Shown here: positions 6,524 through 8,294 of the stretch, one piece after another
Numbering within the stretch: the stretch's first letter is position 1
Layout: every line of letters starts with the position of its first letter
NCBI GenBank assembly: GCA_934646965.1
Contig: CAKUEZ010000084.1
Location: forward strand, 1 to 8,294
Length of the DNA: 8,294 nt
Direction of reading: 5' to 3'
Origin: an uncultured Collinsella sp.
GTDB taxonomy: Bacteria; Actinomycetota; Coriobacteriia; Coriobacteriales; Coriobacteriaceae
Translations under genes and position numbers: made by a program
Notes under the pieces: generated by a model
What the model was told of the DNA's origin: nothing
The model's input: only the letters and a program-made list of their open reading frames with translations
The model's database searches: none

Positions 6524-6618
6524 TTGTCCAGGTGCCCGAGATTCCGAGCGACAAGCCCGACGACGCGTACTTAAGTACGCGAGGAGGGTTGGAGCCGGAA
6601 GATCGGGTGCCTGGGCAA
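6524..6618. repeat. 95-bp imperfect palindrome in the hisF-hisI gap
   Basis: Its centre is a perfect 18-bp palindrome, CGCGTACTTAAGTACGCG (6564-6581). The outer arms (about 6524-6546 and 6597-6618) are again complementary at most positions: TTGTCCAGG against CCTGGGCAA, CCCGA against TCGGG, and TTCCG against CGGAA, with short mismatched stretches. Between the outer and inner parts pairing is weak. The whole would fold into a long interrupted hairpin in the his mRNA. It starts 10 bp after the hisF stop. Structure and size recall ERIC- or REP-type intergenic elements; an mRNA processing or differential-expression role is possible. No T-run follows, so it is not an intrinsic terminator. I see no T-box or other riboswitch signature. 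Confidence 0.85.
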
Positions 6619-6627
6619 GCCGCAGCA

Positions 6628-7410
6628 TTAGAAGTCCAATCTCACAGGAATACCTTGAGACGCCATGTACTCTTTGACCTGGCGAATGCTGAACGTTCCA
6701 AAGTGAAAGACGCTGGCCGCCAGCACGGCGTCGGCCTCGCCTTCGATCACGCCCTCGGCAAAATGCTCGAGCGTGCCCACGCCGCCGCTCGCGATGACCG
6801 GAATCGGCACCGCGCGCGCCACGGCGCGGGTGAGCGCCAGATCGAAGCCGGCCTTGGTACCATCGCGGTCCATGCTGGTGAGCAAGATCTCGCCGGCGCC
6901 GCGGCGAGCCGCCTCCTCGGCCCACGCCACCGCATCGATGCCCGTGGCGTTGCGACCGCCCGCCGTGAAGACCTCCCACTTGTCGGCACCCGGCTCACCG
7001 GGCAGGCCCACGCGCTTGGCATCGATCGCCACGACCACGGCCTGGCTGCCAAACGCCGCGGCAGCCTGGCTGATCAGCGACGGATCGCGCACGGCGGCCG
7101 AATTAAGCGACACCTTGTCAGCGCCAGCCGCCACCATGGTCCGCATGCCCGCCAGGTCGCGGAAGCCGCCGCCCACGGTATAGGGAATGGCGAGCTCCTC
7201 GGCCGCATGCGCCGCCATCTCGATGGTCGTCGCGCGGTTGTCACTTGTCGCGGTGATGTCCAAAAACACGACCTCGTCCGCACCCTCGCGGTCGTAGGCG
7301 CGGGCCAGCTCCACCGGATCGCCCGCATCGCGCAGGCTCACAAAGTTGACACCCTTAACCACGCAGCCGTCCTTGACGTCCAGGCAGGGAATCACGCGTT
7401 TGGTAAGCAT
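6628..7410 (-). CDS. hisF: Imidazole glycerol phosphate synthase, cyclase subunit
   Basis: With HisH it converts PRFAR plus ammonia to imidazole glycerol phosphate and AICAR, the fifth step of histidine synthesis. The 260-residue protein is a complete (beta/alpha)8 barrel. [15 protein letters not shown] holds catalytic Asp11; [16 protein letters not shown] (78-85) and [12 protein letters not shown] (99-110) follow; VAIDAKR holds catalytic Asp130; [13 protein letters not shown] (178-190) and [13 protein letters not shown] (205-217) form the second phosphate site. The ATG at 7410 is preceded by GGGGAGGAG, which lies in the final codons of hisA; the two genes are 3 bp apart and so translationally coupled. 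The gene is followed by the structured spacer before hisI. Confidence 0.98.
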   Translation of the reverse strand: MLTKRVIPCLDVKDGCVVKGVNFVSLRDAGDPVELARAYDREGADEVVFLDITATSDNRATTIEMAAHAAEELAIPYTVGGGFRDLAGMRTMVAAGADKVSLNSAAVRDPSLISQAAAAFGSQAVVVAIDAKRVGLPGEPGADKWEVFTAGGRNATGIDAVAWAEEAARRGAGEILLTSMDRDGTKAGFDLALTRAVARAVPIPVIASGGVGTLEHFAEGVIEGEADAVLAASVFHFGTFSIRQVKEYMASQGIPVRLDF

Positions 7411-7413
7411 GGG

Positions 7414-8157
7414 CTACTCCTCCCCTCGGGCGGCGGCCAGCGCCTGAGCCAGCGTAAAGTTGCCCTCGTAGAGCGCGCGACCAGTGATGGCGCCTTCAAT
7501 CGCATCCTCGCCCACGGCGGCAAGCGCGCGAATATCGTCGAGCGTCGAGATGCCGCCCGACGCCACGACGGGAAAGCCCGCGACCTGCGCCACGTGGCGA
7601 TACGCCGCCACGTCGATGCCCGTCTGCATGCCGTCGCGCGCGATATCGGTGTACACCAAGTGCTTAAAGCCCAAGTTGGTGAGCTGAGCCACGGCGTCGT
7701 CGAGCGCCACACCCGCGCCGTCGCGCCAGCCGTTCACCTTGACCTGGCCGTCGCGCGCGGCAATGTCTGCCACGAGCAGCTCGCCAAAGCCGCGGGCCGC
7801 CACCTCGGCAAAACCCGGCTCGGTCACCAGCACGGTACCCAGCGCGATGCGGCGCGCGCCGTAGCCTGCCAGCTCGTCGATGCGCGCGAGCGAACGGACG
7901 CCGCCGCCCACATCCACGGACAGACCATCGACATCACAGATGGCCTTAATCGCCGCCGAGTTGGCAGCGCACGCGTCCTCGTCCTCGCCAAAGGCAGCGG
8001 ACAGGTCGACGACGTGCACCCAGCTCGCGCCCTGCTCGGCAAACGAGCGGGCGACGGCAACGGGGTCGTCGGAATATACCTTGCAGCGGCTGCGGTCGCC
8101 GCGCTCCAGGCGCACGACCTTGCCGCCGATCAGATCGATGGCGGGAAACAGGATCAT
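7414..8157 (-). CDS. hisA: Phosphoribosylformimino-AICAR-phosphate isomerase (HisA)
   Basis: Amadori isomerisation of ProFAR to PRFAR, the fourth step of histidine synthesis. The 247-residue barrel protein starts MILFPAIDLIGGKVVRLERGD (catalytic Asp8), with VDVGGGVRS (81-89), IALGTVLV (104-111), VNGWRDGAG (141-149), YTDIARDGMQTG (169-180) and VVASGGISTLDD (197-208) following in family order. The usual strand-5 motif with its catalytic aspartate (LDARDG or similar) reads VADIAARDG here: Asp131 is two residues away from the expected place unless the loop has a two-residue insertion. The ATG at 8157 overlaps the hisH stop in an ATGA; GAGGAGG in the end of hisH is the Shine-Dalgarno. Some Actinobacteria use a bifunctional HisA/TrpF (PriA) enzyme; I cannot decide that from sequence alone. 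Confidence 0.97.
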   Translation of the reverse strand: MILFPAIDLIGGKVVRLERGDRSRCKVYSDDPVAVARSFAEQGASWVHVVDLSAAFGEDEDACAANSAAIKAICDVDGLSVDVGGGVRSLARIDELAGYGARRIALGTVLVTEPGFAEVAARGFGELLVADIAARDGQVKVNGWRDGAGVALDDAVAQLTNLGFKHLVYTDIARDGMQTGIDVAAYRHVAQVAGFPVVASGGISTLDDIRALAAVGEDAIEGAITGRALYEGNFTLAQALAAARGEE

Positions 8158-8294
8158 TTGCCGGCCTCCTCGACGATGTTGACGAAGTTCTTCAGGATGC
8201 GCTGCCCCAGCGCGGAAGATTTCTCGGGATGGAACTGGCAGCCCCACACGTTGCCATGGCGCACGATGCACGGGAAGCTCCGCGTGTAGTGCGT
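8154..8294 (-). CDS. hisH: Imidazole glycerol phosphate synthase, glutaminase subunit (HisH), C-terminal part
   Basis: The last 46 codons of hisH run in from the right edge: THYTRSFPCIVRHGNVWGCQ, then FHPEKSSALGQRILKNF and a short tail ending VEEAGK. FHPEKS carries the His and Glu of the class I glutamine amidotransferase triad; the catalytic Cys would lie outside the window. HisH supplies ammonia to HisF. The stop overlaps the hisA ATG by 4 bp (ATGA), a sign of tight operon coupling. The reading is too short for its length or start to be judged. Confidence 0.93.
   Translation of the reverse strand, partial: THYTRSFPCIVRHGNVWGCQFHPEKSSALGQRILKNFVNIVEEAGK

Noticed and set aside
6524..6618. 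CRISPR or tandem repeat reading of the palindromic region
   Set aside because: There is only one palindromic unit; no direct repeat with regular spacers is present here or elsewhere in the window.
6486..6627. T-box or other amino-acid-responsive leader before hisI
   Set aside because: No T-box GGTGG-type bulge motif, no anti-terminator/terminator pair with a T-run, and no His-rich leader peptide was found; it is also inside the operon and not at its head.
6532..8289. A 585-codon plus-strand open frame opposite hisA and hisF
   Set aside because: It is antisense to certain his genes, shows no family motif, and is rich in Arg, His, Ala and Gly as expected for a GC-skewed shadow frame; no Shine-Dalgarno supports it.

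Overview
The window reads as a chromosomal core region of a high-GC actinobacterium, most likely a member of the Coriobacteriia such as Collinsella. This rests on GC-rich codon use, Actinobacteria-type synteny (mazG, eno, divIC-like gene, ppx/gppA in one direction, an order also known around mycobacterial eno), separate hisI and hisE genes instead of a hisIE fusion, and the general look of the proteins. The genus is an inference, not something seen directly. There are no tRNA, rRNA, CRISPR, phage or transposase genes.

Left part (1-4457), all on the minus strand. Reading in the direction of transcription: a stand-alone LarC C-terminal-domain gene (4457-3972), a YfcE-type phosphodiesterase (3917-3369) and mazG (3366-2506) form a probable operon that ends at an intrinsic terminator just after mazG. 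Enolase (2314-1025) follows as its own unit with a strong terminator at 961-930. A DivIC/FtsB-like septum protein (838-77) and the first 16 codons of a Ppx/GppA phosphatase (48-1) come next. The theme is housekeeping: glycolysis, nucleotide-pool cleaning and cell division.

Middle (4458-5791). A 320-bp divergent spacer separates larC from a plus-strand PHP-family histidinol-phosphatase gene (4778-5689). The spacer holds a long near-perfect inverted repeat (4583-4647). The convergent gap after the phosphatase holds a second, unrelated one (5702-5770).

Right part (5792-8294), minus strand: the distal end of a histidine operon, in transcription order hisH (3' end only), hisA, hisF, hisI, hisE. 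hisH-hisA-hisF are packed tightly (a 4-bp overlap, then a 3-bp gap). The hisF-hisI gap of 142 bp holds a third, 95-bp imperfect palindrome. HisE and HisI carry out steps 2 and 3 of histidine synthesis, HisA step 4, HisH/HisF step 5, and the PHP enzyme the later dephosphorylation of histidinol phosphate, so nearly half the pathway sits here.

No new multi-gene system is evident. The least explained material is the set of three sequence-unrelated palindromic elements around the his genes, the stand-alone LarC C-domain, an ambiguous catalytic aspartate in HisA, and a repeated 10-mer upstream of eno.
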